Notes under the pieces: model-generated
Told to the model about the DNA's origin: nothing
What the model saw: only the letters and a program-made list of their open reading frames with translations
Database searches by the model: none
NCBI GenBank assembly: GCA_035373905.1
Contig: DAOSOK010000060.1
Coordinates: 1 to 19,226 of the forward strand
DNA from: Candidatus Ozemobacteraceae bacterium
GTDB lineage: Bacteria > Muiribacteriota > Ozemobacteria > Ozemobacterales > Ozemobacteraceae
DNA: 19,226 nucleotides
Direction of reading: 5' to 3'
Translations under genes and position numbers: made by a program
Part shown: piece after piece, positions 1-8,054 of the stretch
How positions within the stretch are numbered: position 1 is the first letter of the stretch
Layout of the letters: every line of letters begins with the position of its first letter

Positions 1-24
1 TGGAGGAATTATATTTTACTCGTG

Positions 25-54
25 ATAGCTGTTGCCTAACATATGAGACGAGTA
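25..54 (+). repeat. 30-bp interspersed repeat, copy 1
   Basis: This 30-bp segment recurs at 13144-13173 with two mismatches, and the last 21 bp (34-54) are identical in both copies. The core reads CCTAACATATGAGACGAG. A 7-bp inverted repeat (TACTCGT at 17-23, ACGAGTA at 48-54) brackets this copy, but the left arm is not kept in the second copy, so the hairpin may be chance. Both copies lie next to a paired palindromic repeat. Function unknown. Confidence 0.8.
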
Positions 55-65
55 GATGTTCGATA

Positions 66-132
66 CCGTTCGCGCTGAAGTATCGAAGAATCACATGTCT
101 CTCGCCCCATCGACAAGCTCAGGGCAAGCTCC
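66..132. repeat. Paired palindromic (REP/BIME-like) repeat, degenerate copy 1
   Basis: The left half starts CCGTTCGCGCTGA and the right half reads CATCGACAAGCTCAGGGC, facing each other as in the three better-preserved copies at 12442-12526, 13040-13103 and 16640-16723. This copy has lost part of its symmetry: the left half has AAGTATCGAAG where the others have AGCYYGTCGAAG. It lies just downstream of nadR, in the gap where that operon's transcript would end. Confidence 0.7.
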
Positions 133-180
133 GCCATCTCCAGGCGAGTGGAACATCGATGTTTATCGGCGGATGGGCTC

Positions 181-1173
181 TCACCCTTCGCCGAGAAGTC
201 TCTTTACGGCGGCGACGGAAGCCTCGAACCGGTCTTCCCAGCCGCCGCGGATGATGACATACCGCCTGCCTCTCGCTTCGAGTTCCGATTTCATCCGTTC
301 GAAAAACGCCTGCCGGTCGGCGAGAACGGGCTGATACCGCGCCCAGTCCCCCACCCAGGGAACGTCGCAGTCGAGCAGGAGATACAGATCGTGACACCGC
401 ACGTCGGCAAGTTCCCGGATCCACGCCGGGCACCTCCCCAGGATGATCTCGGCCCACAATACCGTCGTCAGCGTGTCGGTGTCGCAGACCAGCAGGCGGT
501 TCGCCTGCCTCGCCAGCGCGTCTTCCGAGGCGGCCTGGCCGTGCGCGATCATCTCGAAGTCCGTCGCATCGCACGAGTCGGGTTTCGTTTCGAGCAGGTC
601 GCGCGCGTATTCGTGGACGAAAACGGTGCCAAAATGCGCGGCAAGCCGCTTCCCGAGGGTCGACTTGCCCGCCGACTCGGGACCGACGATACAGACGCGC
701 CTGACGAACCAGGGCCGCACGACCGGCGGAATAAACTCCCAGTGGGTCATCGGATCCTCGCGCACCTTCGTGCCCGACACCGGCACCAGGCCACGCGCGA
801 TGTTCACAGGCCAGAATTTCGCCCCGAGCGTTTCCGCCAGCTTCCAGCCGTAGGTTTCCGAGGCGAACAGGACGTCGGGCTCGGGGCAGAACCGCCGGAT
901 GCTGTCGCGCCAGATGTTCCAGAAATCCGGGTGTTCGTGCGGTTCCTGCGGGTTCTCGTCGGGGTTGTGGAGCACCTCGACGTCGGGAAACATCTCGCGC
1001 ATCCACTCGAACCGCTTCCTGCCTGGAATCGGCTCGCGCTCGAGCGTGCAGACGAGCACCGTCAGCTTTTCCACGCACCGTCGCGCGAAATCGACGAGAT
1101 ACTGGTGTCCCAGGTGCGGCGGCAGGAACTTGCCGATGATCAGGCCGCGCGCAGGCTTTCTTCCTTCTTCCAT
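181..1173 (-). CDS. nadR: NadR-type NMN adenylyltransferase / ribosylnicotinamide kinase
   Basis: Predicted bifunctional cytosolic enzyme of 330 residues for NAD salvage. The C-terminal kinase would phosphorylate nicotinamide riboside to NMN, and the N-terminal nucleotidyltransferase would join NMN to AMP from ATP to give NAD. Visible motifs: GKFLPPHLGH (residues 14-23, with the HxGH nucleotidyltransferase signature), SGTKVRE (133-139, the second nucleotide-binding motif), and the Walker A loop GPESAGKST (164-172) that opens the kinase domain, followed by EYAR (188-191) and CDTDTLTT (230-237). Enterobacterial NadR is about 410 residues with an N-terminal helix-turn-helix; that DNA-binding part is absent here, so this copy is probably an enzyme and not a repressor. 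The ATG at 1173 was chosen because GGAG lies 8 nt upstream and the homology begins directly after it; the frame is open further upstream, but that part is a shadow of pnuC. It overlaps the end of pnuC by 34 nt, so the two are probably translationally coupled. Confidence 0.93.
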   Translation of the reverse strand: MEEGRKPARGLIIGKFLPPHLGHQYLVDFARRCVEKLTVLVCTLEREPIPGRKRFEWMREMFPDVEVLHNPDENPQEPHEHPDFWNIWRDSIRRFCPEPDVLFASETYGWKLAETLGAKFWPVNIARGLVPVSGTKVREDPMTHWEFIPPVVRPWFVRRVCIVGPESAGKSTLGKRLAAHFGTVFVHEYARDLLETKPDSCDATDFEMIAHGQAASEDALARQANRLLVCDTDTLTTVLWAEIILGRCPAWIRELADVRCHDLYLLLDCDVPWVGDWARYQPVLADRQAFFERMKSELEARGRRYVIIRGGWEDRFEASVAAVKRLLGEG

Positions 1174-1718
1174 GACCGTCTCCAGACGACATACCCGCTC
1201 GTCGCCATGACAAGGAACAGCGCATACAGCGCCGTCGTGGGCCACAGTTGCTTGAAGGCATACATGCCAACGCTGACGACATCGACGAAGATCCACAAAA
1301 ACCAGCACTCGAGATACTTGCGCGTCATCAGATACTGCGCCGCGAGGCTGACGACCGTGGCCGTCGCGTCGACGTAGGGAAGCGCGGCATCGGTGCGCAC
1401 GTGCATGAGGGTGCCCAGCGCCATCGAACCGACCGCCGCGGCCGAGATCCAGCCGGCGAACCGGCGTTTCCCCAGAAGGGTGATCGGCGGCTGGGGCCGG
1501 TCTTTTCCGCCGTACAGCCAGTGATACCAGCCCCAGAACTGGAGCACGACGTAGACGAACTGCAGCCCCATGTCGCTGTACAATTTCGCGTCCCAGAACA
1601 CCTTCACGTACAGCGCGACGTTGACGATGCCGATCGGCCAGCACCAGACGTTCTCGCGGATGGTCAGCCAGACGTTGATGAAGCCGAGGAGAGCCGCGAA
1701 AAGTTCGATCCGGCTCAT
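1140..1718 (-). CDS. pnuC: PnuC nicotinamide riboside transporter
   Basis: Inner-membrane facilitator of 192 residues, predicted to move nicotinamide riboside into the cell, where the adjacent NadR kinase would trap it by phosphorylation. PnuC family hallmarks are clear: RENVWCWPIG (21-30), YSDMGLQ (47-53) and FWGWYHW (61-67), with several hydrophobic segments running to the C-terminus and a basic tail (WRRSWKKEE). Length fits the family (roughly 190-240). The start at 1718 is 7 nt after the stop of the upstream DUF362 gene, with a GGGAG/AAGG-rich leader. Third gene of a minus-strand operon. Other vitamin specificities exist in this family (PnuT, PnuX); the overlapping nadR argues for nicotinamide riboside. 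Confidence 0.94.
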   Translation of the reverse strand: MSRIELFAALLGFINVWLTIRENVWCWPIGIVNVALYVKVFWDAKLYSDMGLQFVYVVLQFWGWYHWLYGGKDRPQPPITLLGKRRFAGWISAAAVGSMALGTLMHVRTDAALPYVDATATVVSLAAQYLMTRKYLECWFLWIFVDVVSVGMYAFKQLWPTTALYALFLVMATSGYVVWRRSWKKEESLRAA

Positions 1719-1725
1719 GCGGGAA

Positions 1726-3009
1726 CTACCCTGCCTTCTCCCGCGGCGCCAGCCGGGCTTTCCACTCCGGCGACTCCCTGATCGCCATGCCGACGAGCCG
1801 CAGGCCTTCCCAGAGGTGGCTCGCGTCGAGTTTCACATGGGCCGAGCCGGGAGCGGGCAGGTCGGCATACCCGCGGCCGTCAGGGGCGGGCGTCACGCTC
1901 TCCCACCCCGCGAACAGCCGGCCCCACTCGCTGCGCTCGGCTTTCCGCAGGTGCCGTTTCGCGTTCAGCGGATACCAGACCAGGTCATGATATATAACGG
2001 ATGCTACGTATGCCCACGGCGCCAGCCACGTCTTGAGCGACCACTCGAGCGGCCCCTTGAGGGGGCCCCAGTAGATGCGATGCTGGTTGCGCGAGGCGAA
2101 CGTCATCTCCTTGAACGGGCCGTCGAAGTTCCAGTTCTGTTCGGCAGCATCTCTATCGCCGACGATTTTTATCTTCTTCGGGTCGCCGCAGCCGAGGCCG
2201 CGCTCGTGCGCGAGCCGGATGAACTTGCAGTCTTTGAGCGGATCGAAGCCCATCAGTTTCGCCGCGACCGCGTCGATGGCCACCTGGTCGGACGAAGCGA
2301 GAATGACGTTCTTCACATGTGGCACCATGCAGCGCGGCCCGGGGCCGTCGCCGGCGAACGTGCCGTCCATCACCGCGAACACGCCGCGATGGATCTTCTT
2401 CTGGATCATCAGCAGATCGACCAGCGTCTCGTGGATGACCGGGTGCGTCCAGTGGCGCCGCTCGTTCAGAAGGCCCCCGAACGCGTTCTTCATCGCCCCG
2501 GTCGTCGTGGTGAACACGTGCGTCTTCACGGTCGGCAGGTGAATTATATTCTCGCCTATAAATCGTTTGGGAATCGCGAACCCGTCGGGATACACCTCGT
2601 TCAGCACGAGGAATTCCTTCGTGAGATCGCCCACCGCATCACGGATGTCGATCCACTCGCCGCTCTCATACAGGTGCACGTTGCGCAGGCCGTGCGCGTT
2701 CACGACGTTGACCTGCTTGTTCTCTCGCTCGCCCAGGTGGGCGTCGATCACGACGGTGCGGTTGTGGCAGCCGTGGATCAGGTTGGGATCGTATCCGTCC
2801 GCCTTCATGGCCCGGATCACGCCTTCCAACTGCCAGGGTGTGGTCGATGCGGCCGGAAAGAAAAAATGCCACGAAATATTGATTTTGAGCGCCGTATCGA
2901 CGGCCCGGTCGATCGTCTGCTGATACCCCGCGAGGTTCATCAGCTCGTGATAATCGGAAAGCACGGTGCGCGGGCTCGTGCGGAGAATGGCAACAGTCGA
3001 TTCAGTCAT
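1726..3009 (-). CDS. DUF362 domain protein
   Basis: Predicted soluble protein of 427 residues that I place in the DUF362 family (COG2006-like). The match is to the family's overall pattern: a short N-terminal strand (STVAILRTSP), a central stretch with LPTVKTHVFTTTTGAMKN (about the middle of the protein; the K-T-H then G-x-x-K-N pattern is typical), and a following SDQVAIDAVAAKLMGFDP segment. Many DUF362 proteins carry a ferredoxin-like 4Fe-4S domain; no CxxCxxC cluster is visible here. The biochemical role is unknown. The ATG at 3009 has GGAG about 8 nt upstream; the frame continues open upstream to 3282, but that part runs antiparallel over the protease reading frame and is low-complexity. 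The C-terminal 90 residues are rich in W, R and E and may bind membrane or partner proteins, which is speculative. It lies between the protease and pnuC, with a gap of 32 nt to the former. Confidence 0.88.
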   Translation of the reverse strand: MTESTVAILRTSPRTVLSDYHELMNLAGYQQTIDRAVDTALKINISWHFFFPAASTTPWQLEGVIRAMKADGYDPNLIHGCHNRTVVIDAHLGERENKQVNVVNAHGLRNVHLYESGEWIDIRDAVGDLTKEFLVLNEVYPDGFAIPKRFIGENIIHLPTVKTHVFTTTTGAMKNAFGGLLNERRHWTHPVIHETLVDLLMIQKKIHRGVFAVMDGTFAGDGPGPRCMVPHVKNVILASSDQVAIDAVAAKLMGFDPLKDCKFIRLAHERGLGCGDPKKIKIVGDRDAAEQNWNFDGPFKEMTFASRNQHRIYWGPLKGPLEWSLKTWLAPWAYVASVIYHDLVWYPLNAKRHLRKAERSEWGRLFAGWESVTPAPDGRGYADLPAPGSAHVKLDASHLWEGLRLVGMAIRESPEWKARLAPREKAG

Positions 3010-3041
3010 ATGATACTCCGGGAAAAGAGATGAAAATGCCT

Positions 3042-4490
3042 TCAGCGGGCCCGCAATGCACCGAGGAGACTCCGCGCCTCGACGGCAAGCGAAGGGGGCT
3101 GCCCGCCCTCGGTGTGCAGCATGAAGGCGGCGGCATCGGCAGCCGCCCGGCCCGTCTCGCGGGCAAGCGGACCGGTCTCGTTCAGTTGATCGCGGAGGGC
3201 GTCGAGGCTGCCGCGGTCGAGATCGGCCGTCACGCGGCCGGCGGCGGTTTTGCGGAAATGGTCGCGAAGCATCTCGTCCCACTGCGAGACAGCCGTGAAA
3301 TCGAGATCGTCGTAGGCCGGAGAGAAGTTCGAGGCCTTCTCGGGGAAGTAGATCGCAAGCCCCGTCGCCGCCACCGGCATCGGCCAGCGGCCGGTCAGCC
3401 AGTCGGAGTCGTCCCCGCCCGGCGTTTCGCCGTTGTCCGTCGTGCCGGTCGTGCCGTTGGCGAGAATCGTGCGTTTGAAGCTCTCGTTGAACGCCGCGAT
3501 GGCGCCGAGAACCGCCGGGTCCTTCATGTTCGATTTCAGGGTGTCGAACAGGTCCTTCAGATCGACGTTGTCGTAATACGAGAAATGCTCGGCCTTTTTC
3601 AGGGCCTCATTCAGCGCAGCCGCATGGTTGCCGGCCATGATCGCCCCGCAGAAACCGTCGAGCCGGTCTCTCAGTTCCGGCAGGAGGGCGGTGTCGAGCA
3701 GCGACATCGTCGTGCGCTTCACGATGCGGGTTCCGCTCCGCCCTCGGAGATCCCATGGACCATCCTGCGGAACGTCTTTACTGTAATGGATGCGGAACTC
3801 GTTGACGAGCGCCATTCCGAACTCGACGGGTCCCATGCCCGGCTTGAGGGCGCGCAGGACTTCGGTATAGGGATAGCCGTCGCCCGGTACGGTTTCTTCC
3901 GATGCGACGATGTAGTCGCAGGCGTCGCGCACGGCCCAGGCGACCTCGAACATCTGCATCAGGCAGGCATCCATGCAGAACAGGTCGATGTTCCGCCCCG
4001 CCGCGTCGCGGATCTCGCGCATCGCATCGCCGAGCTGGTTCGTCGTGATGTGATTGTTACTGGTATCGTCGTAGGAAATGCCCTTCAACGCGGCGCCCTT
4101 CAACTTCCAGCCGGCCCCGTGGTTCCAGACGACGAGCGCGTAATGCTTCGCCGGGAAGCGCGCCATCGCGGTTTTCGCAAACCGCACCAGCTCGCGCCAG
4201 TCGCCCATGTCGAGCTCGCCTTCGTCTGACAGCTTCGTGATGCGGCCTTTTTCGATGTGGTTCATCGTCGCGGGGCCGGCATACCGGTCGATCAGGGTGA
4301 CGATATCGAGCCGGTCGCTGCTGCCGACGGCGGCCATCTCTTCCTGGTCGGCGACGCCGTACTCGTCGAGGTTGTTGTCGGCGTTGATGAACACCATGAA
4401 GGTCCATTCCTTCTCGGCAGCAAGGGCCATGCCCTGCGCCATACAGGCGAGGACGAACACCGTCACGAGAATCCGGGCGATCTGTTTCAT
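3042..4490 (-). CDS. Exported clostripain-like (C11) cysteine protease
   Basis: Predicted secreted or lipid-anchored peptidase of 482 residues. The clostripain (C11, caspase-fold clan CD) catalytic pair is visible: His124 in WNHGAG and Cys176 in MDACLMQ, with the usual SEETVPGDGYPY segment at 197-208. The N-terminal domain strand (WTFMVFINADNNLDEYG, 29-45) is the family's standard opening. Residues 1-24 form a signal peptide, with either a type I cut after ALA (22-24) or a lipobox VLAC at 13-16; both are possible. An ATG lies 7 codons upstream, but the one at 4490 is preceded by GGGAGAG at a good distance and begins directly with the signal peptide. First gene of the minus-strand operon with the DUF362 gene, pnuC and nadR. 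C11 enzymes usually cut after Arg or Lys; specificity cannot be read here. Confidence 0.92.
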   Translation of the reverse strand: MKQIARILVTVFVLACMAQGMALAAEKEWTFMVFINADNNLDEYGVADQEEMAAVGSSDRLDIVTLIDRYAGPATMNHIEKGRITKLSDEGELDMGDWRELVRFAKTAMARFPAKHYALVVWNHGAGWKLKGAALKGISYDDTSNNHITTNQLGDAMREIRDAAGRNIDLFCMDACLMQMFEVAWAVRDACDYIVASEETVPGDGYPYTEVLRALKPGMGPVEFGMALVNEFRIHYSKDVPQDGPWDLRGRSGTRIVKRTTMSLLDTALLPELRDRLDGFCGAIMAGNHAAALNEALKKAEHFSYYDNVDLKDLFDTLKSNMKDPAVLGAIAAFNESFKRTILANGTTGTTDNGETPGGDDSDWLTGRWPMPVAATGLAIYFPEKASNFSPAYDDLDFTAVSQWDEMLRDHFRKTAAGRVTADLDRGSLDALRDQLNETGPLARETGRAAADAAAFMLHTEGGQPPSLAVEARSLLGALRAR

Positions 4491-4528
4491 CGTATCTCTC
4501 CCTCTTCGCAAAACGAACCGTTTTTTTC

Positions 4529-4534
4529 ATGATA
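4529..4534 (-). promoter_or_regulatory. Candidate -10 element for the protease-pnuC-nadR operon
   Basis: On the minus strand the sequence TGGTATCAT gives an extended -10 (TGn plus TATCAT, five of six matches to TATAAT) about 40 nt upstream of the protease start. No good -35 box is found 16-18 nt upstream. The octamer TTTCATGA occurs twice here (4525-4532 and 4550-4557 on the plus strand) and could be a regulator site. Weak evidence. Confidence 0.3.
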
Positions 4535-4584
4535 CCACGCCCGACTTCTTTCATGACTCCTCTTGCGATCGGTTTTTCGTGCTC

Positions 4585-4614
4585 TTGACATTTTCAAACC
4601 AGTTAGTCTAAATA
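4585..4614 (+). promoter_or_regulatory. Candidate sigma70-type promoter of the tetR-efflux operon
   Basis: A perfect TTGACA (4585-4590) is followed after 18 nt by TAAATA (4609-4614), inside the AT-rich gap between the two divergent operons. It would put the transcript start near 4621, about 50 nt before the regulator's ATG. Confidence 0.5.
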
Positions 4615-4633
4615 TTCAAACTCTCAAGTTTAG
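4601..4633 (+). promoter_or_regulatory. Candidate TetR operator overlapping the promoter
   Basis: Downstream of and overlapping the -10 box there is an inverted repeat AAACT-ctca-AGTTT (4618-4631), itself inside an imperfect 26-bp dyad with CTAAA at 4608-4612 and TTTAG at 4629-4633. Its place at the start of a TetR-regulated efflux operon is what one expects of an autoregulatory operator. The symmetry is short and could be chance in AT-rich DNA. Confidence 0.3.
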
Positions 4634-4673
4634 TTTTTTACCACGGTTATTCCTGCACCGGAGACGATCCCCG

Positions 4674-5351
4674 ATGGCGACACCCAGGCAGAAACAGCGC
4701 AACGAGCGCATGCTTCACGCTGCGCTCGACGAGTTTTCACGGCAGGGATACCACCAGGCGAGCGTCGACACGATCGCCCGCAAGGCGAAAGTCAGCAAGG
4801 CAACCATCTACAGCCATTTCGGAACCAAGGAAGCCCTGTTCCTCGCCGTGTTCGACCTCGTTCTGCACACCACGCTCCGCCCCCCCGCCATCGATCTGAA
4901 TGTCATGTCTCTCGAGGACGGTGTTCGACAGGGCGTCCGGCAACTGTTCACACAGGTCGCCGACACGCCTGAAGCGCGCTTTTTCTTCCAGTGCATGACG
5001 TCCGACGCGGGGCTGCTGGATGAGGAGCTTCGCAACCATCTCGCGAACAGGTTCATCGCGGCGAGCCTCGGCGAGATGAAGGAGCTCGAAAAAGCCCAGA
5101 AGGCCGGCCTGGTTTCGCCCCATCTCAATATCGAACTCATTCACCACGCGCTCATCGGCATGGTACTCCAGGCCTTCCGGTTCTGGTGGTCACGCGAAAA
5201 GGTTCTCTCCGCCGATATCCTCGCGGACCAGCTATCGGAGTTTTTCCTGTTCGGCCTGGCCGGACCGCGTCCCTCCCCGGCTCCGTCGAAAGCCGCCCCG
5301 AAAATATATTCCAGGACGAATACAAAAAACAGAAGAGGCAAACATCCATGA
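4674..5351 (+). CDS. TetR/AcrR-family transcriptional regulator
   Basis: Cytosolic DNA-binding regulator of 225 residues, probably the local repressor of the efflux operon it heads. The N-terminal helix-turn-helix is textbook: RNERMLHAALDEFSRQGYHQ, then ASVDTIARKAKVSKATIYSHFGTKEALF (29-56), ending in the FGTKEALF pattern. Residues 60-200 would be the helical ligand-binding and dimerisation domain, followed by a Pro/Ala- and Lys/Arg-rich tail of about 25 residues that is not part of the usual fold. The ATG at 4674 is used because GGAG lies 10 nt upstream and the helix-turn-helix follows directly; the frame is open from 4563, but that part contains the promoter. Its stop shares bases with the next start (ATGA at 5348-5351), so regulator and channel are translated as coupled units. 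Ligand unknown. Confidence 0.95.
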   Translation: MATPRQKQRNERMLHAALDEFSRQGYHQASVDTIARKAKVSKATIYSHFGTKEALFLAVFDLVLHTTLRPPAIDLNVMSLEDGVRQGVRQLFTQVADTPEARFFFQCMTSDAGLLDEELRNHLANRFIAASLGEMKELEKAQKAGLVSPHLNIELIHHALIGMVLQAFRFWWSREKVLSADILADQLSEFFLFGLAGPRPSPAPSKAAPKIYSRTNTKNRRGKHP

Positions 5352-6763
5352 TCTCCCGCCATCTTGGTTTCAGGTTTCCCCGGCTCATCGCCCCGGCGTT
5401 CTCGCTGTTCCTGCTCGCATGCACCATGGGATCCGCTCAGACAGCGTCCGAGCCTTCAGTCCCGATATCATCGCCATCCGCCGAGCAAACTCCGCTCGAG
5501 TCGACGGTGACGGCGGATTCGCCCGGCACGGCCTCGGCAGCCGCCGTCATGACCCTGGCCGAGTGTCTCGCGTCGGCCCTCGACACGAATCCCGGCGTCC
5601 TGTCGGCGGAGGATGAAACCCGGGCTGCGAAGCAGCGCCTGAACAGGGCAAACAGCAATCTCCTCCCCCGGCTCAGGGCCGAGGAAACGTTCACGAACTT
5701 CCGCCACACGTCTGAGATCATGGGCATGCCGTTCGGGAAGGAACAGCTCCAGTTGAAAGGCATCAAGCTCTCCCAGCCGATCTACACCGGCGGCGCGCTC
5801 GAAAACGGCGTCAACGCCGCACGAGCGGGCGTGAACATTCAAAAGTATGCCGAAACCCGGCGCCGCGAGGACATGGCCCGCTCGGTCGCCGAAGCCTGGT
5901 TCGGCCTTCTGAGCGCCCGCGCCATGGAGGAAGTGGCATCGCAGGCCCTGTTCGACACGCTCGGTCACGAACGGCACGTGCGGAACATGCTCGAAGCTGG
6001 CGTTGCCGTCCGCGACGACCTCCTCAAGGTCCAGGTTTCCGTGCTCGAGCGCCGCGAGAACGTCGTAAAAGCCCGCAACGCCATCGACCTTGCGAAGGCG
6101 CGTCTGGAGATGCTGACCGGCCTTCCGATCGCCCCGGCCGCGATCCCCGTTCCCACGAACCCCGACACGACGCCGGAACTGAGCGAGGAGCACGCCGTCT
6201 CCCTCGCCACCCGCAGTCACCCCCTCCTTCGCGCCGCTCGAGAGGCGGTCCGCATCCAGGACTTCTCGGCGAAGGCCGCGAAGGGAGCCCTGTTGCCGAA
6301 CGTCGCTCTCCAGTGGAACTGGAGCTCGGGCAACCAGTTCAACAACGCCCAGGACAACTGGGACGCCACCGTTTACGTCGGGCTGAACATATTCGACGCG
6401 GGAGAAACCCGCAGCAAGGTCCGCGAAGCCCGGGCCGCCAAAAGCAAGGCGACCCACGACCTCGAAGATCTCGAACGCAATATATTACTTGCTATTCACC
6501 AGGCGTTTCTCCGTATCGAGGAGGCGCGAGCCCGGCTCGACCTGTCGACCCAGGCTGAGGCGCAGGCCGCCGAATCTCTGCGCCTGACCGAAGAACGGTT
6601 CAAGGCCGGCGCCGTCACCTCCCAGCATCTGCTCGACGCCGAGTCGGCGCTCGTCTCGGCCCGTCAGCGCCGCGTCACCGCCGGCTTCGACCAGGCTCTC
6701 GCCCGCATCGCTCTCTGGCACGCCGCCGGCGGCCTCGAACACGCCCTTCTTCCCCTGAAATAG
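5348..6763 (+). CDS. TolC/OprM-type outer-membrane efflux channel
   Basis: Outer-membrane factor of 471 residues that would form the trimeric exit duct of the RND pump encoded downstream. It begins with a signal sequence (residues 1-30). LLAC at 22-25 is a lipobox, so it may be a lipoprotein like OprM; cleavage after GSA (28-30) is the alternative. Two outer-membrane-efflux repeats follow: the first starts at MTLAECLASALDTNPGVLSAE (about 68-88) with SQPIYTGGALENGVNAARAG, the second has the equivalent LNIFDAGETRSKVREARA and ends ERFKAGAVTSQHLLDAESALVSARQ. Both halves are heptad-rich, consistent with the helical barrel. Length fits the family (430-500). The start overlaps the regulator's stop by ATGA, with GAGG upstream. 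Confidence 0.95.
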   Translation: MISRHLGFRFPRLIAPAFSLFLLACTMGSAQTASEPSVPISSPSAEQTPLESTVTADSPGTASAAAVMTLAECLASALDTNPGVLSAEDETRAAKQRLNRANSNLLPRLRAEETFTNFRHTSEIMGMPFGKEQLQLKGIKLSQPIYTGGALENGVNAARAGVNIQKYAETRRREDMARSVAEAWFGLLSARAMEEVASQALFDTLGHERHVRNMLEAGVAVRDDLLKVQVSVLERRENVVKARNAIDLAKARLEMLTGLPIAPAAIPVPTNPDTTPELSEEHAVSLATRSHPLLRAAREAVRIQDFSAKAAKGALLPNVALQWNWSSGNQFNNAQDNWDATVYVGLNIFDAGETRSKVREARAAKSKATHDLEDLERNILLAIHQAFLRIEEARARLDLSTQAEAQAAESLRLTEERFKAGAVTSQHLLDAESALVSARQRRVTAGFDQALARIALWHAAGGLEHALLPLK

Positions 6764-6812
6764 ACGTTCTCACGTTTCGCCGTTCCCGAAGACCGACTTG
6801 CCAGGAGGCCCA

Positions 6813-8054
6813 ATGACATCGCTTCCCAAAAACCAGCGAATAAAATATATATTATTTGCAATATTGTTGTTCGTCTTTCTCCACAACGGGTTTCTTTCTG
6901 CCGGGCCGTCGGGCGACCCGGTCCCCGTGACGCTCCTGACGCCCGCGATCGGTTCGGTCGAGTGGATCGAACGCACGACCGGGGAACTGGTCGCGCCCCA
7001 GCGCGCGACGCTCCAGCTCAAGGCATCCGGCTTCGTCGACCGCGTGCTGGTCCGCGAGGGTGACCGGGTCCGCAAAGGCCAGCCTCTCGCCGTGCTCGAT
7101 CTCGAAGACGCTAACATCGCCCTCGACCAGGCCAAGACGGCCGTCACATCGGCCGAATCCCAGGTCGCCGCAGCCTCGGCTGCCCTCGAAACCGCCCGCG
7201 TCGCGAAGAAACAGGCGCAGATCCGCCTCGAAACCGCGACCCGCGATTTCGATCGCGCGAAGAGCCTCCGCGAGAAAGACACGATTCCCCAGCAGCAGTT
7301 CGACCAGATCGAAGGCCAGTTCAAGCTCGCCCAGAACGGCGTCGAGGTGGCCGACCGCCAGATCATGCAGGCCGAGGCGGCGCTGTCGGCGGCCAAAACC
7401 CTCGTCGCGACCGCGAACGTCGGCGTCCGCGCCGCCAGGCGCCGGCTCGACAACTCGACGCTCCTCGCGCCGTTCGACGGGCTGGTCACGTCGAAATCGC
7501 TCATGGAGCACGAGCCGAGCGACAGGCAAACCCTCACCCTCGTCGACGATTCGGAGCTCGAACTCCGCATCCGCCTTCCCGAGCGCGTTCTCCCATTCCT
7601 CACCCTCGGAGCCCGCGTGATCGTCCGTTCGCCGCTCGTGTCGGAACCGGTGATCACCGGCGTGAACACGATCATCCCGGCGATCGACCGCAAGACGCTG
7701 ACGTTCGAAGCGATCGCCGTCATTCCGAATGCAGACCACAAGCTGAGCCACGGAGGCTACGCCGACGTCGACACGGTCGTCCGCGAGAACCTCGGAACCC
7801 GCATCGTGCCGGCAGGCATCGTGAGAATCACGAGTGACGGCACCGGGGCGACCCAGGGCGCCGCCCGATCCGGCTACGTCTTCACCGTTCGCGACGGAAA
7901 GGCCCATAAAACACCCGTGACGGTCGGCTTCTCGCGCGGCAACCGCATTTCCATCCTGTCCGGCCTCGCCAGCGACACGCCGATCGTCGACAGCGGCTTC
8001 GACCAGCTCGTCGACGGCGCGCCTGTCACGGTCGGGAACGAGGCCGCCCGATGA
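6813..8054 (+). CDS. RND efflux membrane fusion protein (periplasmic adaptor)
   Basis: Periplasmic adaptor of 413 residues that would bridge the inner-membrane pump and the outer-membrane channel. Residues 11-30 are a hydrophobic signal or anchor (KYILFAILLFVFLHNGFLSA) without a lipobox. The lipoyl/biotinyl half-motifs are clear: ASGFVDRVLVREGDRVRKGQ (71-90) and STLLAPFDGLVTSKSL (215-230). Between them (about 100-212) lies an Ala/Gln/Glu-rich coiled-coil hairpin. A beta-barrel domain and a membrane-proximal domain follow. The ATG at 6813 was preferred over a TTG at 6798 because AGGAGG sits at 6803-6808, 4 nt before it. The gap to the channel gene is 49 nt; the stop overlaps the pump start by ATGA. 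The signal-sequence DNA (6840-6873) is strikingly AT-rich for this gene. Confidence 0.95.
   Translation: MTSLPKNQRIKYILFAILLFVFLHNGFLSAGPSGDPVPVTLLTPAIGSVEWIERTTGELVAPQRATLQLKASGFVDRVLVREGDRVRKGQPLAVLDLEDANIALDQAKTAVTSAESQVAAASAALETARVAKKQAQIRLETATRDFDRAKSLREKDTIPQQQFDQIEGQFKLAQNGVEVADRQIMQAEAALSAAKTLVATANVGVRAARRRLDNSTLLAPFDGLVTSKSLMEHEPSDRQTLTLVDDSELELRIRLPERVLPFLTLGARVIVRSPLVSEPVITGVNTIIPAIDRKTLTFEAIAVIPNADHKLSHGGYADVDTVVRENLGTRIVPAGIVRITSDGTGATQGAARSGYVFTVRDGKAHKTPVTVGFSRGNRISILSGLASDTPIVDSGFDQLVDGAPVTVGNEAAR

Noticed and set aside
130..173. A possible terminator after nadR (TCCGCC at 130-135 with GGCGGA at 168-173)
   Set aside because: The loop is long (32 nt) and there is no T-run on the minus strand. 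The palindrome AACATCGATGTT inside it is short enough to be chance.
1570..3033. A 487-codon plus-strand frame over pnuC and the DUF362 gene
   Set aside because: Antisense to two recognisable genes; Arg/Val/His-rich without motifs.
4563..4673. An upstream in-frame extension of the TetR gene
   Set aside because: It covers the TTGACA promoter and has no homology to the family; the ATG at 4674 has a ribosome-binding site and leads directly into the helix-turn-helix.
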